From: Eudoraea sp.
GTDB lineage: Bacteria > Bacteroidota > Bacteroidia > Flavobacteriales > Flavobacteriaceae
DNA: 8,997 nt
Direction of reading: 5' to 3'
Assembly (NCBI GenBank): GCA_013041785.1
Contig: JABDRK010000037.1
Coordinates: 1-8,997 of the forward strand
The translations under genes and the position numbers were made by a program. Positions 1 to 7,989 of this stretch are shown here, in pieces (position 1 is the stretch's first letter; each line of letters starts with the position of its first letter). The notes beneath the pieces were generated by a model. It ran no database searches and was not told the DNA's origin. It was given only the letters and a program-made list of their open reading frames with translations.

Positions 1-2
1 GG

Positions 3-263
3 CGTATTTATACTGGCTTTAAGCTGGGATATATTGTTGGGACGCGCTCAAAGCTGGTAACGGAATCCTACAAAACCTCCTTCTACAACAGAGACACTCA
101 AAACTTCAGGTATGGCCTTATGCTAAATGTGGGATATAACACCTTTAACATCCACATATATTACGCACTAAACGATTTCTTTGAAGATACCACGGTCCTG
201 GATACCGGGGAAGCCCTTTCACTCACTCCCCTGAGTATCGGGATCATCTTTTATATCCTGTAA
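3..263 (+). CDS. Outer-membrane beta-barrel protein, C-terminal fragment
   Basis: This frame is open from the window edge to TAA at 261-263 and gives 86 residues; the start lies upstream of the window. The residues alternate polar and hydrophobic in stretches separated by short turns (for example FRYGLMLNVGYNTFNIHIYY and SLTPLSIGIIFYIL), as expected for transmembrane beta-strands. The chain ends on an aliphatic/aromatic strand (IIFYIL), as OMP barrels do. This suits a small porin-like or PorT-like barrel of the outer membrane, a common class in Bacteroidota. The barrel inference comes from pattern only; no specific family motif is visible in the fragment. The gene converges on the leftward membrane-protein gene with a 21-bp gap and no obvious hairpin terminator between them. 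Confidence 0.65.
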   Translation, partial: RIYTGFKLGYIVGTRSKLVTESYKTSFYNRDTQNFRYGLMLNVGYNTFNIHIYYALNDFFEDTTVLDTGEALSLTPLSIGIIFYIL

Positions 264-284
264 ATCTCCTTTTTATACGGCTTC

Positions 285-890
285 CTAAAGCCAAAACTTG
301 AAAGTGAGTAACTGCGAGGTCAATCCAATGAGGAAGCCTATCAGCAACTCCGCACCATTGTGTGCCTTGAAGTAAAGCCTTCCGGTTGCTACCAGTCCGG
401 TGGCCAAAGTAAGGATGCTTATCCCAATAGTGATATTGATCTCAAAATGGATGCTCAACCCTGCCATGAACATCAACAGCGTTCCCATACCCATCATGTG
501 AAGGCTGCTTTTGAAATTGATATACAATAAAAGAAGACAGGTCGCCGTAGCGGATATCAGTCCCAGGAAAAAATGATACAACTCAATAGTGTAGTTGTTC
601 GGAATTACCTTGAGCAGGACCATTAATAGCAGAATCAGGCTAATGAACAGGGGGTATTTTCGTTCTGTTACCGCGGGGAGGAATATTGAGCTTACAACAC
701 CCAGGTTCCGCAATATAAAGTACACGATAATCGGAATGATTACGGTAAGGATAAATACGGGCAGAATATTCCCGCTCTGTAGTTCCAGAGGGCTGTATTT
801 GGGAGTGATCACAAAATAGGAAAGCGTTCCCATTATTGGAATTAACAAGGGGTGAAAAAAATAGGAAAGTACCTTCAGGAACAGCTTCAT
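285..890 (-). CDS. PAP2-like integral membrane protein with degenerate catalytic motifs
   Basis: This 201-residue protein is almost entirely hydrophobic, with about five or six membrane helices (roughly 10-30, 42-62, 80-96, 104-122, 132-149 and 153-170, plus a C-terminal segment near 182-198). Two features recall the PAP2 phosphatase/haloperoxidase superfamily. One is SSLH at 128-131, at the place of the PSGH motif. The other is GRLYFKAHNGAE at 170-181, with the spacing of motif 3 (S-R-x5-H-x3-D) but G for S and E for D. Motif 1 (K-x6-RP) is not recognisable; only ERKYP at 76-80 comes near it. It may therefore be a catalytically altered or inactive lipid-phosphate phosphatase relative. Its ATG shares one base with the rpoN stop codon (TAATG), so it is probably translationally coupled to rpoN. 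The substrate is unknown, and it could simply be an unassigned membrane protein. Confidence 0.8.
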   Translation of the reverse strand: MKLFLKVLSYFFHPLLIPIMGTLSYFVITPKYSPLELQSGNILPVFILTVIIPIIVYFILRNLGVVSSIFLPAVTERKYPLFISLILLLMVLLKVIPNNYTIELYHFFLGLISATATCLLLLYINFKSSLHMMGMGTLLMFMAGLSIHFEINITIGISILTLATGLVATGRLYFKAHNGAELLIGFLIGLTSQLLTFKFWL

Positions 891-2344
891 TAAATCTGTT
901 TTCTGAGTCGAGCTACAGATATCCCCAACTGCTCCCTGTACTTGGCAACAGTACGTCTTGCGATAGGATACCCTTTTTCTTTGAGCAGTGCAGCCAGCTT
1001 TTCATCCGTAAGTGGCTTTTTTTTGTTCTCCTCACTGATTACATTCTCCAGGATCTTTTTTATTTCCTTTGTAGATACATCTTCCCCTTCCACATTTTTC
1101 ATGGATTCCGAGAAATACTCTTTTATAAGCCGGGTACCGTAAGGGGTGTCTACATATTTGCTGTTAGCTACCCTGGAAACTGTAGAGACATCCATATTTA
1201 TGGTATCAGCAATATCTTTGAGGATCATAGGTTTTAACTTGCGTTCATCGCCACTCAGGAAATATTCCCTTTGGTATTCCATGATCGCATTCATGGTAAT
1301 AAACAGGGTCTGTTGCCGTTGTTTTATGGCGTCGATAAACCACTTGGCACCATCCAGTTTTTGTTTGATAAACAACACCGCATCTTTTTGGGCTTTTGTG
1401 CGGTCTTTAGACTGCTTGTAGCCCTCCAGCATATTGTTGTACTCCTTGGACACATGGAGGTCCGGAGCATTCCTGGAATTGAGGCTCAGTTCAAGCTCTC
1501 CTTCTACGATCTTGATCGAAAAATCAGGAACGATATGTTCAATAATCTTATTGCCTCCTGAGTAAGATCCTCCGGGTTTGGGATTGAGCTTTTCGATTTC
1601 AGCAACAGCATCCTTGAGCTCTTCTTCAGTTATATTGTGTTTCTGAAGCAGCTTTTGATAATGCTTTTTCGTGAATTGTTCAAAAGACTTTTCCAGGATT
1701 TCTGTGGCGAGTTCAACAGAAGGGGTAGTTTCCTTTCGTTTTAACTGGATGATCAGGCATTCATCAAGAGCCCGGGAACCTACTCCTGGCGGATCCAGTT
1801 CCTGTACAATTTTCAACACATTTTGTATAGCCGCTTCCTCCACGTATACATTTTGGGTAAAAGCCAGATCGTCCATAATATCCGGAATCGTCCTCCGGAT
1901 ATAACCACTCTCGTCAATGCTCCCGACTAAAAATTCAGCAATTGCCCATTCCTCGTCATTGAGGTCAATGGTATTGAGCTGATTCATCAGATACTGATTA
2001 AAAGAAACTCCGGCCGCATAAGGAATACTTTTCTCATCATCGTCCGGGCTATAGTTACGCGTCTGGGTGCGGTAGTCTGGAATCTCATCATCGCTCAGAT
2101 AATCATCAATATTGATATCGTCCGTATTAATGGTCTCTGCATCCAGATCCCCTTCCAGGGTATCCCCGTAGTCATCTTCGGTGTCCAGGCTTTCCTTACC
2201 ACTTTCCAGGGCTGGATTCTCCTCCAATTCCTGTTTTAGCCTTTGCTCAAATGCCTGGGTGGGCAGTTGAATGAGCTTCATTAACTGGATCTGCTGGGGA
2301 GAAAGCTTTTGGGCAAGTTTAAACTGTAAGTGTTGTTTCAGCAT
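890..2344 (-). CDS. rpoN: RNA polymerase sigma-54 factor RpoN
   Basis: Sigma-54 directs core RNA polymerase to -24/-12 promoters and needs an AAA+ enhancer-binding activator to open DNA. The 484-residue length is normal for Bacteroidota. Region I (residues 1-46) carries the Gln/Leu-rich activator-contact helix, with QFKLAQKLSPQQIQLMKLIQ followed by the EENPALE signature. Region II (about 47-105) is strongly acidic. The core-binding domain follows (about 110-300), including ELDPPGVGSRALDECL near 182-197. A helix-turn-helix lies near 375-397 (LKDIADTINMDVSTVSRVANS), and the RpoN box ARRTVAKYRE at 462-471 is intact. The ATG start lies 43 bp after the asnS stop, so the two are likely cotranscribed. 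The downstream membrane gene overlaps by one base. No enhancer-binding protein gene is present in the window. Confidence 0.97.
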   Translation of the reverse strand: MLKQHLQFKLAQKLSPQQIQLMKLIQLPTQAFEQRLKQELEENPALESGKESLDTEDDYGDTLEGDLDAETINTDDINIDDYLSDDEIPDYRTQTRNYSPDDDEKSIPYAAGVSFNQYLMNQLNTIDLNDEEWAIAEFLVGSIDESGYIRRTIPDIMDDLAFTQNVYVEEAAIQNVLKIVQELDPPGVGSRALDECLIIQLKRKETTPSVELATEILEKSFEQFTKKHYQKLLQKHNITEEELKDAVAEIEKLNPKPGGSYSGGNKIIEHIVPDFSIKIVEGELELSLNSRNAPDLHVSKEYNNMLEGYKQSKDRTKAQKDAVLFIKQKLDGAKWFIDAIKQRQQTLFITMNAIMEYQREYFLSGDERKLKPMILKDIADTINMDVSTVSRVANSKYVDTPYGTRLIKEYFSESMKNVEGEDVSTKEIKKILENVISEENKKKPLTDEKLAALLKEKGYPIARRTVAKYREQLGISVARLRKQI

Positions 2345-2387
2345 TGGGGTAACAGATCAACCTTCTTTATAAAGTTAAGCATAAGAA

Positions 2388-3821
2388 TTAAAACTCCGCA
2401 TTCTGCGGTGTTCTTGGAAACGGAATTACGTCCCTTATATTTCCCATGCCGGTTGCAAATTGCACCAACCTTTCAAATCCCAACCCGAAACCACTGTGTT
2501 TGGCGGTTCCAAATTTCCTGAGGTCTGTATACCACCAAAGCTCCTTTTCGTCTATCTCCATTTCTTCCATGCGCTTCTGCAACACATCCAGGCGTTCCTC
2601 ACGTTGAGATCCCCCTACAATTTCCCCGATACCCGGGAAAAGAATATCCATGGCCCCTACTGTTTTCCCATCCTCATTCAGTCGCATGTAAAAGGCTTTG
2701 ATCTTGGCTGGATAGTCATAAAGGATTACCGGGCAATTGAAATGCTTTTCCACCAAATACCGCTCGTGTTCACTTTGGAGATCGACACCCCATTCATTGA
2801 CCAGAAACTGAAATTTTTTCTTCTTGTTCGGCTTGCTGTTCCGTAGAATATCGATGGCTTCGGTATAGGGAACCCTCTTGAATTCGTTTTCCGTGATGAA
2901 TTTTAGTTTTTCAATGAGGGCCATACTACTGCGTTCGGCCTGTGGTTTTGTTTTTTCTTCATCCAGCAGGCGTTTTTCGAGGAACATCAGATCTTCTTCG
3001 CAATTTGTGAGAATATAGTTTAGGATGTCCTTGATAAAGTCTTCTGCCAGATCCATGTTATCATCAAGGTCGTAAAAGGCCATTTCAGGTTCTATCATCC
3101 AGAATTCGGCAAGGTGGCGTGAGGTATTGGAATTTTCCGCCCGGAAAGTAGGCCCGAAGGTATAGACCTTGCCTAAAGCCATGGCATACGCCTCAGCCTC
3201 CAGTTGCCCGGAAACGGTAAGGTTGGTTTCCTTGCCAAAAAAGTCTTCCCCATAATCCACAAGACCTTCATCTGTTAAAGGAGGGTTTTTGGGGTCCAGG
3301 GTTGTAACCCGAAACATTTCCCCGGCACCTTCTGCATCCGAACCGGTAATTATTGGGGCATGGAAATAGTAGAAACCATGGTTTCGAAAATAGTTGTGAA
3401 CGGCGAAAGCCAGAGCAGATCTGACCCGCATCACCGCTGCAAATGTATTGGTCCGGACCCTGAGGTGCGCTTGCTCCCTCAGGAATTCCATGGTATGCTT
3501 TTTTGGTTGAATGGGGTAGACTTCAGGATCCGCCCCACCGTGAATGAACAGTTCTTTTACCTGAACTTCCACAGCCTGGCCCCGACCCATGCTTTCTACC
3601 ATGGTCCCGCTTATACGAAGGGCGGCCCCGGTGTTTATTTGCTTAAGAATGGACTCATCAAAGGATTCAAAATCGACCACACATTGCAAATTTCGCTGCG
3701 TTGATCCGTCATTCAAGGCGATAAACCGGTTGCTTCTAAAAGTGCGCACCCATCCGTTTACCACCACTTCTTTCCCTATACAGTCCGGGGTTAAAAGGTC
3801 TTTTATACTATAAGCCTTCAT
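2388..3821 (-). CDS. asnS: Asparagine--tRNA ligase (AsnRS)
   Basis: This class IIb aminoacyl-tRNA synthetase attaches asparagine to tRNA-Asn in the cytoplasm (EC 6.1.1.22). The 477 residues match the usual bacterial length. The N-terminal OB-fold anticodon-binding domain covers about 1-105 ([20 protein letters not shown] at 19-38). The catalytic domain holds class II motif 1 around 145-170 ([20 protein letters not shown]), motif 2 at about 226-246 ([20 protein letters not shown], with the ATP-binding Arg), and motif 3 at 444-452 (GFGLGFERL). The stretch [20 protein letters not shown] near 176-195 is an AsnRS-type insertion that helps separate it from AspRS. It is the first gene of the asnS-rpoN-membrane protein operon and has a TATCTTTG promoter element 26 nt before its ATG. 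Confidence 0.97.
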   Translation of the reverse strand: MKAYSIKDLLTPDCIGKEVVVNGWVRTFRSNRFIALNDGSTQRNLQCVVDFESFDESILKQINTGAALRISGTMVESMGRGQAVEVQVKELFIHGGADPEVYPIQPKKHTMEFLREQAHLRVRTNTFAAVMRVRSALAFAVHNYFRNHGFYYFHAPIITGSDAEGAGEMFRVTTLDPKNPPLTDEGLVDYGEDFFGKETNLTVSGQLEAEAYAMALGKVYTFGPTFRAENSNTSRHLAEFWMIEPEMAFYDLDDNMDLAEDFIKDILNYILTNCEEDLMFLEKRLLDEEKTKPQAERSSMALIEKLKFITENEFKRVPYTEAIDILRNSKPNKKKKFQFLVNEWGVDLQSEHERYLVEKHFNCPVILYDYPAKIKAFYMRLNEDGKTVGAMDILFPGIGEIVGGSQREERLDVLQKRMEEMEIDEKELWWYTDLRKFGTAKHSGFGLGFERLVQFATGMGNIRDVIPFPRTPQNAEF

Positions 3822-3846
3822 AGGAATCTTATCTTATTTGGAACCC

Positions 3847-3854
3847 CAAAGATA
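3847..3854 (-). promoter_or_regulatory. Candidate -7 promoter element of the asnS-rpoN operon
   Basis: TATCTTTG on the minus strand matches TAnnTTTG 26 bases before the asnS ATG. The -33 region holds a run of T residues rather than a clean TTG. The 98-bp gap after the exporter gene holds no strong terminator, so read-through from the exporter is also possible. Confidence 0.5.
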
Positions 3855-3919
3855 ACCCATATAGCAAAAAAATGTGACGATTGTCCGGTGATTTATAGGG
3901 CACACCCGGAAGGCGGGTT

Positions 3920-6316
3920 TTAGGCTGAGCTGTCGGGCAGCTCTTCTTTGGGAAGAATATCGATTTGAGGTTTCTTAAGCACCTCTTTGTTGGCGATACT
4001 CCTTTCCAGTGAAAGTAGCAAAGAGGGCAGCAGGATGAGGTTTGCCAGCATAGCAAATAGCAGGGTGGCAGATACTAACGCTCCCAAAGCTACAGTGCCC
4101 CCAAAACTGGAGATAACAAATACAGAAAATCCAAAGAACAGTACAATGGAAGTATAAAACATACTCACTCCGGTTTCCCTGAGAGCCGCATATACGGATT
4201 GTTGAATACGCCACTTATTGGCGGTTAATTCCTGACGGTATTTCGCCAGGAAATGAATGGTGTCATCCACGGAAATACCAAAGGCGATACTGAATACCAG
4301 AATGGTAGAAGGTTTGATAGGAACACCCACAAATCCCATAACTCCCGCAGTGATCAGCAGGGGCAGCAAGTTAGGGATCAGTGAAATCAGGATCATCCTG
4401 AACGATCGGAACAGATAAGCCATAAACAGGGCAATTAATCCAATAGCCAGAGAAAGAGACATTACCAGGTTTCTCACCAGGTATTTGGTTCCTTTCAGAA
4501 ATAACAATGCTTTCCCCGTCATGTATACCGAATACCGTTCATCGGGAAATATTTTAACAATATTGTCCAGCAAGGATTTTTCAATTTCCTCCATGCGATC
4601 TGTACGGACATCCCGGATGAAGGTTGTGATACGCGCCACCTGCCCACTGCTGTCTACAAAGCTTTTCAGCAACTCAGCATTCCCCTGAGATTTCCTCGCA
4701 ACATCCATTATAAAATTATTCTCCTGAGCGGTTGGCAATTGATAATACTTGGGAATGCCGTTATAAAAGGCTTGTTTGGAGTATTTAACAAGATTTACCA
4801 CGGAGACCGGTTTGGAAAGTTCAGGGGTTTCTTCGATGACTGTTCCCAGGCGATCCATGCGCTTGAGCGTGGCTGACTTCATCACCCCCTTCTTCCTTTC
4901 TGTATCTACTACGATTTCTACCGGCATAATACCGTCAAACTCTTGCTCAAAAAATCGGATATCCTGGAAAAAATCGGCTTTCTTGGGCATGTCTTCTATA
5001 GGACTCCCGGAGATCCGGATTTGATATATACCGATTATACTCAGGGCCAGCAGGGCAACAGAAGTAAAATACACCCCTATGCGATGTTCACGGACAATGC
5101 GCTCCATCCAGCTAACAAAACCATCTATCCATCTTTTGTTGAGGTGTTTGAGGTGTTTGGTTTTGGGTAAGGCCATGAAACTGTATACAATGGGGATAAT
5201 CAATAGGGAAAGGATAAAGATTCCCAGGATATTGATCGAAGCTACCGTACCAAATTCGGTAAGTAATTTGCTGTCTGTGATAATGAACGTAGCGAAACCA
5301 CATGCTGTGGTTACATTGGTCATGAGGGTGGCGTTACCAATTTTTGATATTACCCGTTGGAGCGACAGGGCCTGGTTTCCGTGCTTGTTGACCTCCTGCT
5401 GATACTTGTTGATGAGGAATATGCAATTGGGAATTCCAATGACAATGATCAAAGGAGGAATAAGGGCAGTTAGCACAGTTATTTCATATCTAAGGAGCCC
5501 TAGTATTCCAAAGGCCCACATTACCCCTATGGTCACCACACATATGGCAATGAAGGTAGCCCGTACACTTCTGAAAAAGAAAAAGAAGATCAGGGAGGTA
5601 ACTACCAGCGCAGCACCAATAAACTTCCCGATTTCGTCAATAATATTTTGTGAATTCAATGTCCGGATATAGGGCATGCCCGATATGCGCACATCCAGTT
5701 GGGTTTCTTCCTCAAAGTTTTCAACCAGTCGTTCCAGGTCATTGAGCACGAAATCCTTCCTGACCGAAGTATTGACAATATCCTGATCCAGGTAGGCAAC
5801 GGTACGGATGGTTTTGGTGTCTTTATTAAAGAGCAGCTGGTCATAAAACGGCAACTCGTTAAAAAGCACAGAGGTTAAGCTGTCTAAGGCTTCTTTGGAA
5901 TCCACCTCGCCTTCAAGGAAGGGGAGGAGCTCGAATTCCTGTTTCTCGTTATTCTTTTTTAAGAGTTGCAGATTATCGGTGGAGATAACAAAATCTACCT
6001 CTGGAAAGGCCTCCAGTTGTCTATTCAGTACATTCCAACGATTGAATTTTTCAGGGGTAAACAGGGTGCTGTCCTTAACGGCCAGGATGATAGCGTTGCC
6101 TTCCTCTCCGAAAATTTTGAGAAATTCGTTGTACTCGAGATTTACCGGATGGTCGTCTGGCAACAGGTTGGCCTCAGAAGTTGAAAAGCGCATATGCTGC
6201 CATTGCATAGCCAGGAAAACGGTCATAGCCGCAATAAGGGTGAGGATAAGGATCCTGTTACGCAGAATTATCCGCGCCGTTCTCGCCCAAAACCCCTGTG
6301 TTAATTTGGCTACCAT
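3920..6316 (-). CDS. MMPL/RND-superfamily exporter
   Basis: The 798-residue inner-membrane protein has the duplicated architecture of the MMPL/SSD-type RND family (COG1033-like). Each half has one helix (about 17-38 and 412-432), a large periplasmic domain (about 40-228 and 435-612), and a bundle of five helices (about 230-384 and 613-771). A short hydrophilic tail follows (771-798). The second half has the hallmark GISVDDTIHFLAKY at 680-693 with the proton-relay pair D684/D685. The equivalent place in the first half reads IGIPNCIFLINKY (293-305), with no acidic residue. Such proteins move lipids or other hydrophobic cargo using the proton gradient; the substrate here cannot be read from sequence. 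There is no adjacent membrane-fusion or TolC-like gene, consistent with a stand-alone MMPL transporter. The ATG at 6314-6316 follows a candidate TACCTTTG promoter closely. Confidence 0.9.
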   Translation of the reverse strand: MVAKLTQGFWARTARIILRNRILILTLIAAMTVFLAMQWQHMRFSTSEANLLPDDHPVNLEYNEFLKIFGEEGNAIILAVKDSTLFTPEKFNRWNVLNRQLEAFPEVDFVISTDNLQLLKKNNEKQEFELLPFLEGEVDSKEALDSLTSVLFNELPFYDQLLFNKDTKTIRTVAYLDQDIVNTSVRKDFVLNDLERLVENFEEETQLDVRISGMPYIRTLNSQNIIDEIGKFIGAALVVTSLIFFFFFRSVRATFIAICVVTIGVMWAFGILGLLRYEITVLTALIPPLIIVIGIPNCIFLINKYQQEVNKHGNQALSLQRVISKIGNATLMTNVTTACGFATFIITDSKLLTEFGTVASINILGIFILSLLIIPIVYSFMALPKTKHLKHLNKRWIDGFVSWMERIVREHRIGVYFTSVALLALSIIGIYQIRISGSPIEDMPKKADFFQDIRFFEQEFDGIMPVEIVVDTERKKGVMKSATLKRMDRLGTVIEETPELSKPVSVVNLVKYSKQAFYNGIPKYYQLPTAQENNFIMDVARKSQGNAELLKSFVDSSGQVARITTFIRDVRTDRMEEIEKSLLDNIVKIFPDERYSVYMTGKALLFLKGTKYLVRNLVMSLSLAIGLIALFMAYLFRSFRMILISLIPNLLPLLITAGVMGFVGVPIKPSTILVFSIAFGISVDDTIHFLAKYRQELTANKWRIQQSVYAALRETGVSMFYTSIVLFFGFSVFVISSFGGTVALGALVSATLLFAMLANLILLPSLLLSLERSIANKEVLKKPQIDILPKEELPDSSA

Positions 6317-6336
6317 ATTGATCCGCTTCCGGGCGG

Positions 6337-6363
6337 CAAAGGTAGAGAATGACGAACAGTGTT
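6337..6363 (-). promoter_or_regulatory. Candidate promoter of the MMPL exporter
   Basis: TACCTTTG on the minus strand (6337-6344) matches TAnnTTTG and lies 21 bases before the exporter ATG. About 21 bases upstream of it sits TTAGG, an imperfect -33 element. The position relative to the start codon agrees with the candidates before asnS and pyrH. Confidence 0.5.
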
Positions 6364-6377
6364 CCTAACAGACCTCT

Positions 6378-6404
6378 AAAAAATGGGCTTGGAAGCACCC
6401 ATTT
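6378..6404 (-). terminator. Possible leftward intrinsic terminator
   Basis: On the minus strand AAATGGG (6398-6404) pairs with CCCATTT (6381-6387) across a 10-base loop, and the right arm runs into six consecutive T residues (6378-6383). It lies 270 bp past the frr stop and just ahead of the exporter promoter, so it could insulate the exporter from pyrH-frr transcription. The stem is short with only three G-C pairs, so efficiency is uncertain. Confidence 0.4.
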
Positions 6405-6466
6405 GTATGCTTATTCAAGAGAATTTGAATTAATAACTACCTTTCTCCTGATAAAAGAGCTGCATT

Positions 6467-6598
6467 GTGACCCAGGAAACTCCCCACAAACGTTACCGGA
6501 AATGGGCAAGAAGGATGTATCGGGTATTGATTCTTGTTTGCGTGTTCGTCCTGATTGGGGCCATTATTGCCTTCTATTGCTATGACCTGGGTTCGTGA
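6467..6598 (+). CDS. Candidate small single-pass membrane peptide (43 aa)
   Basis: A frame opening after an in-frame TAA at 6452-6454 runs to TGA at 6596-6598. From GTG at 6467 it encodes 43 residues: a basic N-terminus (KRYRKWARR, about 8-16), then one strongly hydrophobic helix (about 18-38, VLILVCVFVLIGAIIAFYCY), then DLGS. Positive-inside charge followed by a clean 20-residue transmembrane helix is unlikely to arise in random non-coding DNA, although hydrophobic frames do occur by chance. AAAAGAG at 6453-6459 lies 7 nt before the GTG and could act as a weak ribosome binding site. An internal ATG at 6515 would give only 27 residues. I do not recognise a family. It could also be the decayed N-terminus of a larger membrane-anchored protein. 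It lies divergent from the exporter gene and convergent with frr. Confidence 0.3.
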   Translation: MTQETPHKRYRKWARRMYRVLILVCVFVLIGAIIAFYCYDLGS

Positions 6599-6674
6599 CG
6601 GTAATGAATTAGATACTCCAATATAGGGAATCCGAAATAAGTAAATGCTAAAGAAAGGATATGTCTGGCGGGGA

Positions 6675-7226
6675 TCAGACCTTCATTATTTCGGCCTCTT
6701 TGTTTTCCAATAAACTATCTATTTTCTTGGTATAGGCATCTGTAAGTTCCTGAATATCAATTTCTGCATTGGATTCAAGGTCTTCTGAAATATCCAGGAG
6801 TTTGATCTCCTTGTTGGCGTCCTGTCTTGCACTTCGAATACCTACTTTGGCGTCTTCTGCCTCTGCTTTGGCTTGTTTCACCAATTGTTTACGTCTTTCC
6901 TCTGTCAGCGGAGGGACATTAATAATTATGGATTCCCCATTATTCATGGGGTTGAAGCCGAGATTCGCGTGCATTATAGCCGTTTCAATTTCTCCTAAAA
7001 GACTTTTTTCCCAGGGCTGGATGGAGAGTGTCATGGCATCAGGAGTATTAATATTTGAAACCTGGGACAGGGGGGTCATGGAGCCATAGTATTCTACCAT
7101 AACGGTAGACAACATAGCCGGGTTTGCCCGTCCGGCCCTAATCTTTATAAAAGCCTTCTCCAGGTGTGTGATGGCCGCATCCATACTTTCCTTGGTGGTT
7201 TCCAGAACAAAATTAACTTCTTCCAT
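6675..7226 (-). CDS. frr: Ribosome recycling factor
   Basis: RRF works with EF-G to split post-termination ribosomes in the cytoplasm. The protein is 183 residues from ATG at 7224-7226, the normal size. Family signatures are present: KIRAGRANPAML near 29-40 in the three-helix domain, the VEYYGSMTPLSQVSNI segment near 44-59 leading into the beta domain, IQPWEKSLLGEIETAI, and the conserved NVPPLTEERRKQLVKQAKAE in the long third helix. The frame also stays open to a TTG at 7230-7232 that would add two residues; I prefer the ATG because known relatives start with Met-acidic-acidic at this place. It lies 34 bp downstream of pyrH and is almost certainly cotranscribed with it. No clear Shine-Dalgarno sequence precedes it, as is usual in Bacteroidota. 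Confidence 0.97.
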   Translation of the reverse strand: MEEVNFVLETTKESMDAAITHLEKAFIKIRAGRANPAMLSTVMVEYYGSMTPLSQVSNINTPDAMTLSIQPWEKSLLGEIETAIMHANLGFNPMNNGESIIINVPPLTEERRKQLVKQAKAEAEDAKVGIRSARQDANKEIKLLDISEDLESNAEIDIQELTDAYTKKIDSLLENKEAEIMKV

Positions 7227-7260
7227 GTGCAATAGTCGTTGAGGTTAAACTAAATCCAAA

Positions 7261-7968
7261 TCAAAGATTCACAACGGTCCCAATATTCTCACCAGATACT
7301 ATCTTTAATAGATTGCCTTTTTTATTCATATCAAAAACGACAATAGGCAATTCGTTTTCCTGACTTAAGGTAAATGCCGTAGTATCCATGACCTTGAGCC
7401 CTTTGTTCAAAACATCCTTAAATGAAATTTTATCAAACTTCGTAGCCGTTTTGTCTTTTTCCGGGTCGCTGGTATAGATCCCGTCTACCCGCGTTCCCTT
7501 GAGAATTACATCGGCTTCGATTTCAATAGCCCGTAAGACGGCTGCTGAATCTGTAGTAAAATAAGGATTTCCCGTACCTCCTCCAAATATTACCACCCGT
7601 CCTTTTTCGAGATGGCGCATGGCCCTTCTACGGATAAAAGGCTCAGCTACTTCATTGATTTTAATCGCAGATTGTAATCGGGTTTCCAAACCAATGTCTT
7701 CAAGGGCAGCTTGTAAGGCCAGGCCATTGATGATGGTGGCTAACATTCCCATATGGTCTCCCTGAACCCGATCCATCCCATTGCTTTCTCCGGCCAGGCC
7801 CCGGAAAATATTCCCGCCGCCAATTACGATCGCTACCTCTACGCCGGTATTTACTACCTGCCTGATTTCCTCTGCATATTCCGCAAGTCGATGGGGGTCA
7901 ATACCGTATTGTCTTTCTCCCATTAACGCTTCCCCACTTAACTTTAAAAGAATCCTTCTGTATCGCAT
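7261..7968 (-). CDS. pyrH: UMP kinase
   Basis: This amino-acid-kinase-fold enzyme phosphorylates UMP to UDP with ATP in pyrimidine nucleotide synthesis (EC 2.7.4.22) and works as a hexamer. From ATG at 7966-7968 the protein has 235 residues, the standard bacterial length. It contains the N-terminal phosphate-binding KLSGEALMG (9-17), GGGNIFRG (50-57), the UMP-binding DHMGMLAT (71-78), and [16 protein letters not shown] (128-143), then the nucleotide-binding region with [13 protein letters not shown]. The open frame extends eight codons upstream to a TTG at 7990-7992. That TTG lies inside the likely -7 promoter element, and the ATG fits the family start ([14 protein letters not shown]), so the shorter form is chosen. 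frr follows directly. Confidence 0.97.
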   Translation of the reverse strand: MRYRRILLKLSGEALMGERQYGIDPHRLAEYAEEIRQVVNTGVEVAIVIGGGNIFRGLAGESNGMDRVQGDHMGMLATIINGLALQAALEDIGLETRLQSAIKINEVAEPFIRRRAMRHLEKGRVVIFGGGTGNPYFTTDSAAVLRAIEIEADVILKGTRVDGIYTSDPEKDKTATKFDKISFKDVLNKGLKVMDTTAFTLSQENELPIVVFDMNKKGNLLKIVSGENIGTVVNL

Positions 7969-7989
7969 TATACTCGGCTTGATGTCGAA

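Larger units (their letters stand above)
6317..6674. other. 358-bp intergenic region between the MMPL exporter and frr
   Basis: This is the longest gap in the window. From left to right it holds the candidate exporter promoter (6337-6363), the possible leftward terminator (6378-6404), and the candidate + strand membrane peptide (6467-6598). It ends with about 75 bases in which I see nothing beyond a weak GTCTG/CAGAC hairpin at the end of frr. No RNA gene or mobile-element end is visible. Confidence 0.6.

Noticed and set aside
595..1561. Several rightward open frames of 66-133 codons opposite the PAP2-like gene and rpoN
   Set aside because: They lie antisense to well-supported genes, have low-complexity Ser/Phe/Arg-rich translations without domain character, and no start signals.
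2345..2387. TAACTTTA and the CTTTATAAAG palindrome between asnS and rpoN as a separate rpoN promoter or operator
   Set aside because: The promoter match is imperfect, no -33 element fits, and a short AT palindrome in a 43-bp gap is expected by chance.
3904..3918. Hairpin ACCCG-GAAGG-CGGGT at the exporter stop codon
   Set aside because: The stem is only 5 bp, overlaps the end of the coding region, and has no T-run on the minus strand where a terminator would be needed.
3829..4056. Short leftward frames (also at 3975-4214) inside the exporter's 3' end
   Set aside because: They are out-of-frame shadows of the exporter reading frame; their translations are Cys/Trp/His-rich and show no family resemblance.
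6663..6680. GTCTG/CAGAC hairpin over the frr stop codon
   Set aside because: A five-base stem with an eight-base loop and no following T-run is too weak to call a terminator.
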